A stretch of 64,000 nt of DNA from Gerris lacustris (Eukaryota > Arthropoda > Insecta > Hemiptera > Gerridae): assembly GCA_951217055.1 (NCBI GenBank), contig OX578280.1, positions 14,423,394 through 14,487,393 on the forward strand, written 5' to 3'. Shown here one piece after another: positions 10,100 through 21,569 of this stretch; positions within the stretch are counted from its first letter, which is position 1, and every line of letters starts with the position of its first letter. The notes beneath the pieces are model-generated. The model was not told the DNA's origin, did no database searches, and saw only the letters and a list, made by a program, of their open reading frames with translations. The position numbers and the translations under genes are program-made.

Positions 10100-10855
10100 A
10101 TTGCAAGATAAAAACAACTTTTTATATACCTACTACGTTATTAAATTTTCTGTCAAAAATCATAAATTTGAAACCAGTCAAAATCAAAGATTGCAAATAT
10201 GTTTAGAATAATACAATATATAGAAGGAGGATCACTGATAACATTGAAGCCAACTTTGGTTGTGTCCCTCAATCCGCGTTCTAAACATTTTTTTTTGAAA
10301 TTTGTGACGTCATAACTCTAAAATGATTTGCCTTCGGTTTTTTAATTTAATTTTTAGTAAATTTTAATTATTGATGGTTAGTTTCGTTTATTGTAATATT
10401 TTTATCTTATTTTTAGCTTGAAATATGCTGAAAATAATGTTTATTATATCATGCCGTGCGAGGTGAAAAAAATGACGTCAGAGTGAAACGTAAACAATAA
10501 CCAATGGCAGGGTTTGTCTTCTTGATTGTTTGTGAGCGGGCTTTGAATAGTTACAAAAGTATGTCCAACCTTCTCCAGTATAATGAAAAATATTAGTGTT
10601 GTTATGTTGGCAGCCTGGTCTTAAGGACACAACCTCTCGGCAAAAGTTGGCTTCAGTCTCTTATCAGTAATTGCTTAGGATTCCGATTCTATGCTCCTTC
10701 TATATATATAGTATTATTCTAAGTAAATATGGGACATGCCAAAACAAATAAAAAAACTTGCGGATTTTTTTCGAACTAACTTTCCATATAGCACAATTAA
10801 AGTATTAAAATAATGTATTGTCATCGTGTTCTGAGTAACGTAACGTAAAAGTAAC
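10100..10855 (+). repeat. Family P repeat interrupted by a MITE
   Basis: The parts 10100-10201 and 10725-10855 correspond to family P (copies at 23168-23516 and, reversed, 25960-26450), e.g. TTTATATAC...AAATTTTCTGTCA and ACTTGCGGATTTTTT. Confidence 0.7.
10202..10724. mobile_element. 523-bp MITE nested in family P, 7-bp target duplication
   Basis: Inverted ends TTAGAATAATAC-ATATATAGAAGGAG on both sides, with a further paired block ACTGATAA...GAAGCCAACTTT. Flanked by AAATATG at 10195-10201 and 10725-10731. The interior has no ORF and contains TGACGTCA-like words (10301, 10473). The arms diverge inside. Confidence 0.82.
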
Positions 10856-11535
10856 GTAAACGTTATAAAATTAATAGATTTATTACTACTTTATTGTTTT
10901 AAATCTTTAGAGTCAAGGATACCAAAAAAATATCAACTGAAAATATTTATTTAATGTAATAATGTATGTTTTATTTATCTAAATAAAAAGTAAATAAAGT
11001 AAATAGAAAAAAAAAATCAATAAAAAAAATCAATTTAAAAAAATTAAGCAAGTATAGAACCTAAATTAGTAGTAAATTAGAACCTAAAAATTTAGTAGGT
11101 AGTGAATTTATAATATAATATTGCCTGAAGATATGAACTATAACTGATGAGCGTAGACGGATAGGGTCTCACAGACCCAAGGGTGATTTCGATGTAAAAA
11201 ATGAGACTGGAAGAATCCTCGAGGGATTGGTTAAAACGTCGCACTGAATTAGTGAAGGGCCTGACTTAAAGGTATAGGAAGGGATAATATCATTTAGAAA
11301 CCTTCCTGATCAGTCTTTTACTATATTGTATGACAGTGTGGGTCTGACCGACCCGACCCGTGCACTGAAGGGTTAATTTAATAATTCTACTTATAAATAA
11401 TTTCTGGGAAATATTTAAATTCTTTAGTCGGGTACGCTTGTGCAAGTTCCTACATACCCCCCAAAAAATTAGATTCCTGGGTTTTTAAATTTGATTTATC
11501 TTCCCTCGCATTCTGCTTATATACGGTAGAGCAGA
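10856..11535. other. AT-rich sequence; one possible piggyBac-type end
   Basis: Between 11150 and 11376 there is a GC-richer segment with CAGACCCAAGG and GGGTCTGACCGACCCGACCC, ending GAAGGGTTAA at 11367-11376. Read in reverse this is TTAACCCTTC, the kind of end carried by piggyBac-type elements. A matching second end was not found. Confidence 0.3.
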
Positions 11536-11539
11536 TAGG

Positions 11540-12110
11540 GCATTCGACAATTACCTTCAATTTTTGCTTCCGAAGGTAACGGAAGCTATGTGATCGTTCT
11601 GAAGAACGAAAATATTTTTTTGTCTCCGATTTCAAAAATTCTAAGACAGAAATCCGTTTCAGACATCAGGGAACATTTTTGATTCCGTGTCTGTCTTTTA
11701 GATGACCGCTCAATTTTTGCAAACCAACATAATATGTTAAAAAAAATAGTCGTCATATTTGAATAGTATGTCATAATTTGCTCATTGTTGGTCCCATATA
11801 GGTTTCAACCTTCTGCACCTATTTGTTTCTCTTTCACATGCGCACAAACATATGTACATTTATTTACACCTACAGCTTCAAAAGTAATCTGATTTTAATT
11901 CAAGATTAATTTCAACTCTCTATGCTCTTTAAATTTGGCTAAATTGATTCTTTAATTCATATTATAAAAAACAGTTTTGACAGATTTAAAAAAATGGTAA
12001 AAAAATTAAATAAATTTAACAAAAATGTTTGTTGTAAAAGCATTAAACCATTCAAGTTAACGAAATTGGAAGCGAGGAAGCTATGTGCCTATAAGATAAT
12101 TGACAGACTA
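11540..12110 (+). repeat. Family B repeat
   Basis: Copy with the CTTCCGAAGGTAACGGAAGC start, core and right end (GAGGAAGCTATGTGCC at about 12072). Internal deletions shorten the middle. Confidence 0.7.
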
Positions 12111-12149
12111 TTTCTACTTTTTTTTAGAATGATAATAATTTTTCAACAC

Positions 12150-12300
12150 GTTGAAACAATAGTATATTACGCGTCGAGTGCGGAAAGTAGCATTTTGCAT
12201 GCGAGTGTGGAGTTTGCACCCGAGCGATAGCGAGGTTAGTAAAACCACACGAGCAATGCAAAATGCCGTTTTCGCACGAGTTGCGTACCGTACTTTATGT
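12150..12300. repeat. Foldback hairpin with about 45-bp arms
   Basis: The left arm (GTGCGGAAAGTAGCATTTTG, then GAGTGTGG) pairs with the right arm (CCACACGAG, then CAAAATGCCGTTTTCGCAC). The loop contains CGAGCGATAGCGAG. Probably a small foldback element. Confidence 0.7.
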
Positions 12301-12572
12301 ATGATTGTTAGATTTAAATAATAAATACATAAAAAAATAATAAATTTCCTGCATGTAAGTTCGTATTTCTCTTTTGATAAAGATGACATTAATTCATTAG
12401 TTGTATTTTGTGCGAAATTAATTATTTCGGGAGGCGTATTATTCTCCTCATATTCGGCATAATCACTTAAATCACGCATTGATTTTCACAAAAAACTCGA
12501 TATAAACAGTTACTTTTATTAAAATTAGATTGGTCAAATGTAAACAAACTCGCTAATCGTGGGTAAAGCTGG

Positions 12573-12620
12573 AGAATTCTTCTTCTTTACCGCCCTAGGG
12601 TGGTAAAGAAGAGGAATTCT
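12573..12620. repeat. 48-bp near-perfect palindrome
   Basis: AGAATTC...TTCTTTACC-GCCCTAGGGTGG and its mirror, with only two mismatched pairs. The TTCTTTACCGC word recurs in the foldback at 18420-18545. Confidence 0.85.
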
Positions 12621-13187
12621 TGAGAACTAGAGACGCGCATGCGTAATGAATACAAGTACGTAAATAATCACTTTCTACGCATCTAAACAGAGATACAATG
12701 TTTATATTTCGAATCTATCGTAGATAAACATATTTTTTTATTATTTTAATGTTTTTATTTTCATCTTACTAACAGCTTTTATTTTAAAAAATAATAACGC
12801 AAGCATATACTTGAAATGAAGGTTAAGTACTTAGCTAAGTAAGTAAACTAAACATACTTAGTTAATAAGTTAACCTAAGTTTATAAGGTATCTTTAAAGA
12901 CGATGTAACTTAAAAAGTCGTATACATAAGACTTTACTAAAATTAGTCATCTTCTACCTGTTTTATTTCACTTGACTTACGATGACAACGGAATTCACAA
13001 AGACTTTTAATTAATTTCTTCACTTTACCTGGTTTTATTCTCGACTCTAAAAATAATTTAACAACTTTTGTTTAATAATACGTTTATGATATTACAGAAT
13101 TTTTAATTTGTTTTTAACGTAATGAACACTTGGGGTATTATTTGACATAAAATGTAAAATATGGGATGTCATTAAACATGTTGTATA
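12621..13187. other. AT-rich sequence, nothing recognised
   Basis: No ORF over 60 codons and no match to a repeat family in this window. Confidence 0.4.
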
Positions 13188-13190
13188 TTA

Positions 13191-13634
13191 AGGTGGAAAC
13201 ACACTACTGTGATGTCACGTGACGTGATATTTTGTATGTACTGTTTAAAGGCGGAAACACACTACCATCACGTCACGTGACATTACGTGACGTGATATCA
13301 CGTGAAAAAAGTGTGCGGTGTTGATTTAGTAAGGTTTGTATACATTGCAGCTACACTATTATCACGTCACGTGATGTCATGTGATGTCACGTGACGTGAT
13401 AATAGTGTAGCTGCAATGTATACAAACCTTACTAAATCAGCACCGCACACTTTTTTCACGTAATATCACGTCACGTGACACTACGTGACGTGATGGTAGT
13501 GTGTTTCCACCTTAAGCTACACTGATATCACGTGACGTGACATCAGTGTAGCTACAGTATATACAAAACTTGCTAAATCAACACCGCACACTGTTTTCAC
13601 GTGATATCACGTCGATATTAGTGTGTTTCCACCT
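13191..13634. mobile_element. Palindrome-rich Harbinger-like MITE (family G), outer copy
   Basis: The ends AGGTGGAAACACACTA (13191) and TAGTGTGTTTCCACCT (to 13634) are perfect inverted repeats, flanked by TTA on both sides (13188-13190, 13635-13637). The interior is built from TCACGTGACGTGA words. A 3-bp TTA/TAA duplication is typical of the PIF/Harbinger superfamily. It contains a second copy of itself (13249-13512). Confidence 0.8.
13249..13512. mobile_element. Inner family G copy, 264-bp near-complete palindrome
   Basis: Begins AGGCGGAAACACACTACC and ends GGTAGTGTGTTTCCACCT, flanked by TAA on both sides (13246-13248, 13513-13515). Almost the whole element is one inverted repeat turning near 13380, with arms of about 130 bp and few mismatches. 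ACGTCACGTGA-type words occur at least six times. It is inserted inside a related element, i.e. self-nested. Confidence 0.85.
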
Positions 13635-13639
13635 TTAGT

Positions 13640-13825
13640 TCATAATGACGTTGGCTCATAAAAATGTTATTAAAGCCCTTGTCATTTATATAATCGAGTA
13701 GTGTCCTGACGACGTTGCTAACAACGCATGAAACGATTTGTTTTGCTAAGCTAAGGCAACCACATTTATTCCTTTAAGAATATATTATTGTTGGTCTTCA
13801 TAGAGATATAATTACTTATATAAAT
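13640..13825 (+). repeat. Family S repeat
   Basis: Shares GCTAAGCTAAGGCAACCACA and flanking sequence with 21570-21765 and 31135-31285. Confidence 0.65.
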
Positions 13826-13872
13826 TAATTGAAGCGAGCGTAAGCGAGCTTCTTACATTCAACGAAATATGC

Positions 13873-13903
<31 letters not shown>

Positions 13904-14586
13904 GTGTAACGTTTACGTGTCCGACGATAACTTGAGTAAAAGTTGACCGATTTAGTTGAAATTTGGTATACGTATTCCTTTTACTAATACTCAGGCTAAG
14001 TTTGTTGGACAGCTTGATCCGTCCAAGAGTTCGCGCGCAATGCTCGCGTAAACGTGAGCTTAAAATTTAAAATTGGAATTTCAGGACGGGAAAAAATTCT
14101 CACCTATTCGATGAGACGAACATTTTTTTTAAATAACATTTTTTAGTAAAACTAACAACGACACTACTATGAATGAATAAAGATCGCTAAAACTATTAAA
14201 GCGGACCTAAACGTTTAAAATAGAGAAAACAAACTATTTACCGATATCTTACGTTCTAACGTAACGATTTTAATCAAACTTTATGTACATCGTCTAAAGT
14301 ACAATTGAAACAAGTAAAATTTCAACTTGATACAAGCAGTAGTATTTGAGTAATGAAGTGATACATTTATAATAATAGTTTAAAAGCTATGGTTAAGATT
14401 CTTATAGTCGTATTGTGTGTAAGGTTTGTTAGGAAAGTGAGCTTTGTACCGAGTACCCCCACTCTACTCCTTACTACCCTCTTCCACTTATCTTCAACTA
14501 TGACATTCATCATGATTAACACATTGCAATATTCAGTATTTTATTGCAATACGCTCGCTTCCATGATAGAGCCACGCGATGCCTAG
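13826..14586 (+). repeat. Family A repeat, full copy
   Basis: Starts ATTGAAGCGAGCGTAAGCGA, contains (TGTC)n at 13879-13902, the GACCGATTTAGTTGAAATTT core, and ends with the inverted word CGCTCGCTTCCAT followed by CCACGCGATGCCTAG. The copy at 22792 has the same last bases CATGCGATGCCTAG, so the end is fixed; CTAG followed by T resembles a Helitron 3' end, but no TC start was found. Confidence 0.75.
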
Positions 14587-14608
14587 TTTACTTAATTTTA
14601 ATTTCTTT

Positions 14609-15092
14609 TCTATATATACATAAAACTAAGAGTGACAGTGACTGACTGATCACTAATTCTCCTACTTCCCATTGACATAAAGATTTGAAATTTGGTACAT
14701 AGATAGAGTGTACCATTTTGATTTCGATATATGGCCACCATATTGAATTATAGCCGCCATCTTGAATTTAATAAGACCTAAGGTAGCTAAAGAAGAAAAT
14801 TAAAGGTACTTTTACTTCAACATATGGCCACCATCTTGGATTTAATCAGATACTTTTATCTTACCTTCCAGTGGATTTAAAGATCTTAAATTTGTTACAT
14901 AGACTCATTGTAACTAAAATTGAAAATTGAAGGTAGTATAAAATAGAATAATTGAAAATACATAAAAAAAATAATATAACTTACTTTTACTAAAATACGA
15001 AATTATGTAACAATAAAGGTATATTAATTATATTGTTTTAATTATTATTTACACAAACGGATAAGGTGCGCGAAGCGCAACGATCCGGCTAG
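14609..15092 (+). mobile_element. Non-autonomous Helitron
   Basis: Begins TCTATATATACATAAAACTA (14609) and ends with a short hairpin GCGCGAAGCGC (15068-15078) followed by CGATCCGGCTAG at 15081-15092, with T next. TC at the 5' end, a GC hairpin about 10 bases before a CTRR 3' end, and no inverted ends or duplication are the standard Helitron signs. It contains AGATTTGAAATTTGGTACAT, a diverged form of the core seen in families A-D. No Rep/helicase ORF is present. Confidence 0.75.
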
Positions 15093-15169
15093 TTAAATAT
15101 AAAATTAAGCCTTAACGACTCGTAATATATATTTAAATGCAAGTTAAAAATTATTTTGTACATTTTTGT

Positions 15170-15420
15170 CCGGAACGGAAGCAATGTGATCGTTCTGAAA
15201 AACGAAAATTTTACAAAAATAGGAATCCGTTTTTGATATCAGGGAACATTTTTGGTTCCGTGTCTGTCTGTCCGTCTAGCGCACACAATTAATAAGCGAA
15301 CCAACTTAATATCTTCACTTCTGATTTTAATGAAATTAGGATGGTAGATCATAATTAGCCCATTGTTGGTCTCATATAAGTTTCAACTCTCGGCGCCCAT
15401 TTGAGGTAAAAAAAAATGTG
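15170..15420 (+). repeat. Family B repeat, partial
   Basis: Left half of family B (GATCGTTCTGAAAAACG, CGTGTCTGTCTGTCCGTC), breaking off before the right end. Confidence 0.7.
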
Positions 15421-16037
15421 TTAATAAGCGTTAATAACGTTTATATCCATAAACTGTAATTTTAAGTGGTTCGTGACAGCTCCTATCTTTAGGCACTGGA
15501 TAAGTTAGTATTATCTGCCGTATCTATTATCTACAGCTTATCTCATACTGTACAGACTTCAGTGAGATGAGCACTACGTTATTTAGTTAATGATATCTAA
15601 GTGTTCGTCTGGTGAAAAAGGTATTTAGATAGTCAACTGTAGCATGATATTCAGGTCAGTGCCCTGATGTGTGAACTTACCCCAACACCGATCTTGGTTC
15701 AACCAGAAATTTGATACTCTTGATTTTCTCGGCTTGTGCTCACTCGTCTAGCTAAAATAAGTATGATAAAACAAGTTCTAACTTAACTTAGTTTTTCGGT
15801 AACGAAACTACTACATTTTTAACCCTTATCAACTTTATCCTCTCCTTTAATATATGCATTAATAAATTTTAAGGCGAAAGCTAAAGAAAGGGTAAAACCC
15901 TTAATTAAAATGAAAGGGCAAATAAATTAAAATATTTCGGAGAAGATGAAATTGTCTCATTTCTCGTTGTTTTTTCAGGGATTTTTGTAGTCCCTAAATT
16001 ATGTCAGTATGTGTTATTCGGAAATAACTTCTTATTT
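15421..16037. other. No recognised feature
   Basis: Unique-looking AT-rich sequence with no supported ORF. Confidence 0.4.
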
Positions 16038-16420
16038 TAGGGTCCGTAGGCAAAACCAAGGACCCTTATATTTTTCCTGCGTGTGTCTGTCCGTCCGTCC
16101 TCTCGCGTGCTCTCACGGCTACACCTTTCGTCCGATCATTTTGAAATTTGGCATGTATGTGTCTTGTACCTACCCACATATTTTAAAAATATAGCGACTT
16201 AAAAAAAAAAATGTTTTTCAAAAAAATTAGGGTACAAAAACTTAAGGGTTAAAATTTTTTTTTTCGACACCGCAAGGGGTATCATATGAAAGGGTACGTC
16301 GGGCTGATTACAAAAATATATAATTCTTTTGATATAACTTTGATAGGGCGAGCGTAGGCAAGTTTAAAGTGGGTTTGAAACGTGTCCCCCCCTTCTATCT
16401 CGCTTATGTGAAGTGAAAAT
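16038..16420 (+). repeat. Family D, left half
   Basis: Matches the full copy at 16503 from the AGGGTCCGTAGGC end through the C-run, then stops. Confidence 0.75.
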
Positions 16421-16424
16421 GTTC

Positions 16425-16502
16425 TCTGTTGTCTCAAAAGGATTTTTGTCTTGGAATTTTTGAAATCGGAGACATAACATATTTAAGCTACATCATATTT
16501 TT
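16425..16502 (-). repeat. Family B fragment between two D copies
   Basis: Contains TTGTCTTGGAATTTTTGAAA and ATCGGAGACATAACATATTT, the reverse of the family B left end. Confidence 0.6.
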
Positions 16503-17232
16503 AGGGTCCGTAGGCAAAACCAAGGACCCTTATATTTTCCTGCGTATGTCTGTCCGTCCGTCCTGTCGCCTGCTCTCACGGCTACATCTTTCGTCCGATC
16601 ACTTTAAAATTTGGCATGTATGTGTCTTGTACCAACCCACATATTTTATAAATGTAGCGACTTAAAAAAAATATTTTTCAAAAAAAATTAGGGTCAAAAA
16701 ACTTAAGGGTTAACATTTTTTTATTTTTTTTCGACACCGTCAGGGGTATCATATAAAAGGGTACGTCGAGCTGATTACAAAAATATATAATTCTTTGGAT
16801 ATAACTTTGATAGGGCGAGCGTAGGCAAGTTTGAAGTGGGTGTGAAACGTGCCCCCCCCCCCCCCCCCCCCCCCTCTATCTCGCTTATGTGAAGTGCAAA
16901 AAATCTAAAAAAATTACTGAACATTCTTCGACCAAAAGTAAAAATACCACTTATTGGAAATTTCGAAAAAAATATTATTTTATTTTTTATTGACAAAATA
17001 CGTTTTTTTATAATTATGGTCTTTTCGATGTATTTATATGGTTGTAGTCCGGTTCAGTGGCAAAAAAATACTTCATCAGAGTGTGTTTTGAGAATATCAG
17101 ACCCTTAGAATGGTTCAAAGTAAGCTTTTTAGCATTTTAAAAAAAACACTGTTTATACACTTTACAGTTAAACACTATACAGTGTGGCCTACGGACCCTC
17201 GCTGTGTGCTGACTAGCACACACGACCTGTTT
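16503..17232 (+). mobile_element. Family D element, full copy
   Basis: About 730 bp. The left end AGGGTCCGTAGGC is inverted at about 17188-17200 as GCCTACGGACCCT, and the element continues through a hairpin GTGTGCTGACTAGCACAC to CGACCTG. It contains (GTCC/GTCT)n at 16548, the GTCCGATCACTTTAAAATTT core, the GGGGTATCATATAAAAGGG module and a 20-C run at 16853-16874. A second full copy at 38576-39301 fixes the ends. Confidence 0.8.
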
Positions 17233-17243
17233 ATTTTTTTTTA

Positions 17244-18056
17244 AATGTGTATACAGTGTGCCCCCGAATCGGTTTGCCAATACGTATAGTGACATAAATA
17301 ATTCAATTTTCGAAGAAAAGTCACTCTTCATAAAATCTCCTGCTTGCTCATACATAAAAATTTATAGTACTACTTTTTTTTCAAAATGTACTCTGTTCCC
17401 AAAAAGTCCAATTTTCTAGAATCATACAAGAGGAAAAAGGACCCAAATTTTGAAAATTCATAAAGAATTATTATTGCTTGTATTTTCAATAGGTAGGTAC
17501 TATTCTAAACTTCTTTGAAGCATAATAATGTTAAAAAATCGCATTTTAAAAAATTCATCCTCCGCTATTTTTAAAAATTCAAGTTAGTCTATTCCAATAA
17601 ATAAGTGATCCATTAAAAGCTCTTGTTGAGTGTATTAAAAGTTGTGGTATTGCTTTTTTTATAAAGACAATATAAAAGCGTTTATAGGGCAAATCTTATT
17701 AATTATTTAAATATTATTTATATCTTTAATATTATTTTCGTTCTTCAAAACGTACCCATAGCTTCCGGTACCTTCGGTAAGCGCAGAAACAAAATACAAA
17801 GAATGTTCTTTTTTTAAAATTTGTTCCTGTTTCCTCATGTATTTTTTTTTTTATTTATAAAATTGTACTTTTTGGGTACAGAGTACATTTTGAAAATAAG
17901 TACATAATATCAGACATCTTCTTTTGAGAACATGCAGGAGACTTTATGAATACTTTTCTTGTAATTTTATGAATACTTTTCTTCTTGACTTTTCTTGGAT
18001 TTTTAAAAAAAAAAAAATTACAGGTATTGGCAATCCAATCCAGGGACACAATATGT
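17244..18056. mobile_element. Element with long inverted arms (family W), Tc1/mariner-like ends
   Basis: The left arm (TACAGTGTGCCCCCGAATCG, then AAAATGTACTCTGTTCCCAA) pairs with the right arm in reverse (TTGGGTACAGAGTACATTTT, then GGGACACAATATGTA). The arms are about 180 bp. Ends beginning TACAGTGTG-CCC next to TA suggest a Tc1/mariner-type non-autonomous element, but the superfamily is uncertain. The middle (17430-17850) is AT-rich and ends with a family B fragment near 17740-17790. Confidence 0.6.
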
Positions 18057-18309
18057 ATAATATTTATATTTTCTAAAATCGCATATATTCAAATGGGTAA
18101 TTGACATAGCTAAGTACTTTTTTTAAAATTACATATTTGGTTTGAATTCTAGAGAAGTAGAAAAAAAAAAAAAAAATTGATGTAGCTCAGAGTGAAAGTG
18201 TAATGTGTAAAGATTCTGTCCAGTAATGAATGACATAAATGTTGTGTTGATCGCCGCGTAAAAAAATAAAAAAATAAAATAAAAAATAATAATAATAATC
18301 TAATAACTT

Positions 18310-19260
18310 GATCTTTTACTTCCGAGTTTACCTAATGCAGCGGAAGCTATGTGGTCGTTCTAAAGAGCCAAATATTTTATGCCTCCTATTTAAAAAATTC
18401 TAAGAAATAGTATATTATGTTACAAGGCTGTGAAGTGAGTTTTTTCTTTACCGCGGCAATTACATTTACTGTCGAGCGAAGCGAAACAGTAAATATTGCC
18501 AAGGTAAAGAAAAAACACTTCACAGTCGCGTAGCATATGCTATTTTTCCGAGGTAGCAGACAATGAAAAAACATTAAATATTAATCACTAATCAATATAT
18601 AATAATAACAAATATTAGTACATACTTAAGACTTAAAAAAAGATACCTTAAAAAGAGGTTACACTATAAGAAAAGATAAATAAAACGCATTGACATCTAG
18701 CGGATTTGAATCGTACTAGAAGCATTTCTACAAAGACTGCAGCGCTACTGACGGAAGTGTTGACAACTACCCGCCGGAATATAAAAATCTTTTAGTTTCT
18801 AGGACGTAAAAGATTTTTTCTTTACAGCTAGGAGTAATGAAAAGATTTTTTAAGTCCACGTAATGAAAAAATGGATATTAGCTATGTTTTTTAGGCTCTA
18901 AAGTTACTATTTCACAGCCTACCACGGAAAAAAATCCTTTTTAAACATCACAGAACATTTGTTTGACCCCTTGTTTGTTTCACGTTCAATTTTTGATCTG
19001 ATTTATATGAAATTTGGATGGTTTGTCAAAAGTAGTGCGGTGCAGATAGCCCCAGATTTATTTCGACCGATAGTCTTTTTAAATGTTACTAAATTGATAC
19101 TTTAATTCCTGTGAAGAAACAAAACGTTTTTAAAGATTTAAAGAACAGAAGGGAAATTAAATAAATGTGACAATAATAGGTTGTAAATGCATAACATCTT
19201 TAATGTATACGAAATAGGACGTGACAAAGTTATGTGCCACACTAATTGGTAGATTATCTT
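18310..19260 (+). repeat. Family B repeat interrupted by family X
   Basis: The left part 18310-18405 and the right part 18936-19260 are colinear with the full family B copy. The break falls within the AGACAGAAATCCGTTTCAGA block. Confidence 0.6.
18405..18935. mobile_element. Foldback element X inside family B
   Basis: The left part 18425-18545 is a hairpin: GCTGTGAAGTGAGTTTTTTC and TTTACTG pair with CAGTAAATATTGCC and GAAAAAACACTTCACAG. The loop is GTCGAGCGAAGCGAAA. The right end has CTATTTCACAGCCTACCACG, the inverted form of the left GGCTGTGAA word. The segment accounts for the interruption of the surrounding family B copy. Confidence 0.6.
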
Positions 19261-20200
19261 AATTAAATGTTAATTTAAAATTTTATGAAATTGTTCCTCT
19301 CTTACATAAATCTATATTTTTCTGAACAGCGAAATTCAGAGAAATCTAGAAGACCTGAAAACCTTTGATAATAATTCACAATATTGGAAAAACGCGTAGG
19401 AATGAGCCTGAAAAATGGGCTTAAAACGTCGAAATCTCCGCGATCTCATACGAGCGTACGTAATAATGTCAGACTGACATGGGACAAAAAAAATGTTCTG
19501 TTCTTTAGAATTCCACTATATTTTGTAAAGCTTGGAAGCAAAAGTAAAATTTAATAAAACAAATTAAATAAAAAAATGTGGTTTATTTTCCATTATGATA
19601 CTCTTAGAACCATGGAACTAGTGACATATTGTATTACATCCCAAAAGCAAAAGCTTAGAAAAGCCCGTGTTTTCTCTGTGCTAATATTTTACGACCACAG
19701 TGCGAAAAAAAGTTGATAATAAGAAGGACATTAATGGTGTGAAATATTGTCCCCAATATTGAGACCATTAATGGGGTCTAGAAAGGGTTAAAATCATAAT
19801 TTACGATACTCATTTAACGAAACTTTCCTTTTCCCGTAGACTTTATATTTTAGTACAAGTCTTCACTGAAATCTAATGTGACTTTCAGAACAATAAAATT
19901 ATTATTAATAGAGATAAGATATGAAAAAGCATTTTGTAAATGTGAATTTAAAAAGGGTACTTTTTTTCCTTCCTTATTACTTTTTCGTTCATATGATTTG
20001 TGACTGTACAAATGTTACTTGAATGAGCTTGCTCATAATTTATACTTAGTATTTATACTAAAAACTGTGTTTGCTAACTTTTGAAATGGGAAATAGGTTT
20101 TAAAACACTTCAAGGCCTTAGGTATTTACTAAAGCAACACTCTATGATTTATTACCATGTCTAATGTGTTTTAATTAAACTGGGAATTATATTATTTTAT
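19261..20200. other. AT-rich sequence; possible lone piggyBac-type end
   Basis: No ORF. GAAAGGGTTAA at 19781-19791 is TTAACCCTTTC in reverse and is preceded by a small hairpin (GACCATTAATGGGGTC), resembling one piggyBac terminus. A partner end is not visible. Confidence 0.3.
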
Positions 20201-20203
20201 CTC

Positions 20204-20860
20204 CAGTAGGGACGAAAAGTAACTTTTCATGGCTAGTTTATAGGTAATAATGTTGGTCTTTTCATCCCCGTTCTTAAAAACAGGGAAATAATGTGAAAAC
20301 AGGGAAATAATGTAAAAACGGGATTATAATCTACGTTCGACAACCTAAATATTTTGTAAACAGTAGAGAATGAATGGCAAATATAGTAAATTGATTGAAA
20401 TCATGTTGGCAACACTGCTTTAAAACTCCCAGCTGTATTGCGAGTCATTCTACGACGCTTTGTTTACTTTTGTTTAGCTTTCGTTAAAAAATTGTTTTAT
20501 TATTTTAAAAGTGATTATTAATTGTTTTAAATAATTTATATTGTTTTATTTTTGTATTTAATTCGTTTAATAAAGAAATACAAATGTTTTCTTTATTGAT
20601 TAAATCTTATATATAGCGCTTTTTCTGGAGATAAAATTTTGTATGTACCTCGAGAATAATGCATTATTATTCCCTTGTTATAATTATCTCCCGAGGCGTA
20701 GCCGCTAATTGACATTAATCCCTCGGCTTCGCCTCGGGAATTAAGATACCTAAAACCCTCGGCTTCGCCTCTGGATTTAGTTGCCTTGATAGCCGAAGGA
20801 ATCAACTGAGTCACGCGGGAAATAATATCTTACATTATTCCCTAGGTGCATAAATAACTA
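20204..20860. mobile_element. Family K element with CGAGGC-palindrome tail
   Basis: The body runs from ATCTCCAGTAGGGACGAAAA (20205) to an inverted TCTGGAGATAAAATTT at about 20625. It is followed by a block with three imperfect GC palindromes of type CCCTCGGCTTCGCCTCGGG (20690-20790) separated by AT spacers. The same parts recur at 32258-32440, 58840-59530 and 56398-56470. Confidence 0.65.
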
Positions 20861-20924
20861 TTATTTTACGAAATTTTCTGTTTCAGATTAAATTTTAAAA
20901 GATATTTTTTGTTGATTAATTTTT

Positions 20925-21516
20925 ACTTTCTCATATAAAGAGAAGGTATTGTGATGGCGCAAAAATTCAATTTTGAGATTTTTATGGATTTTTACACGTT
21001 TTGAGGTCCACTTAATCCAAAAAAGTGGTTTTTAAAAATTGTCTGTTTGTCTGTCGTCTGTGCAGAAGCCTGAAGCCTAAACTACTGAGCCGATTTTGAC
21101 GAAATTTGGCATACATGTTCAAAAAATCATACTCTGATGTGAAATCAAGAAATTAATTTAAGCTTCAAATTTGGGGGTGCTATGCTCCAAAAACTCTGAA
21201 AAAAACTTGAAAAAAATTATTTCTCGAAAACGTTTCGACGATTTTTATTTTAAAAAATCCAAAATGTAGTCCATTTAAATACTAATCTAACAATATAAGC
21301 CTTGTTTCCAGGAAAAGTATAGTTCCTGAGAAAATAGCTTTAATCGCGGACGGAGAGACTCCGGGATCGAGTCCCCGGCGAGGAGAAGTTATTTTATGAT
21401 AAATTTTAATGAAATGTTCATTACATACGAAAACTAATAAATGGAAAACACTGGGCTGAGTAATAATGAACTCGTATATGAGAAAGTTTGTCTGAGTTGT
21501 TTCGGTCCGATTCTTT
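20925..21516 (+). mobile_element. Family C element
   Basis: Older copy of family C: ACTTTCTCATATAAAGAG start, GTATATGAGAAAGT near the end, shortened GTCT tract, and a B-box diverged to GGGATCGAGTCCCC. Confidence 0.75.
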
Positions 21517-21569
21517 AAATTTAATTTGCATCAATTCAAGTTATTATTATTATTATTTTTTATTTCTGA

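Noticed and set aside
11150..11376. piggyBac element
   Set aside because: Only one TTAACCCTTC-type end; no second end or transposase found. The same holds for TTAACCCTTTC at 19781-19791.
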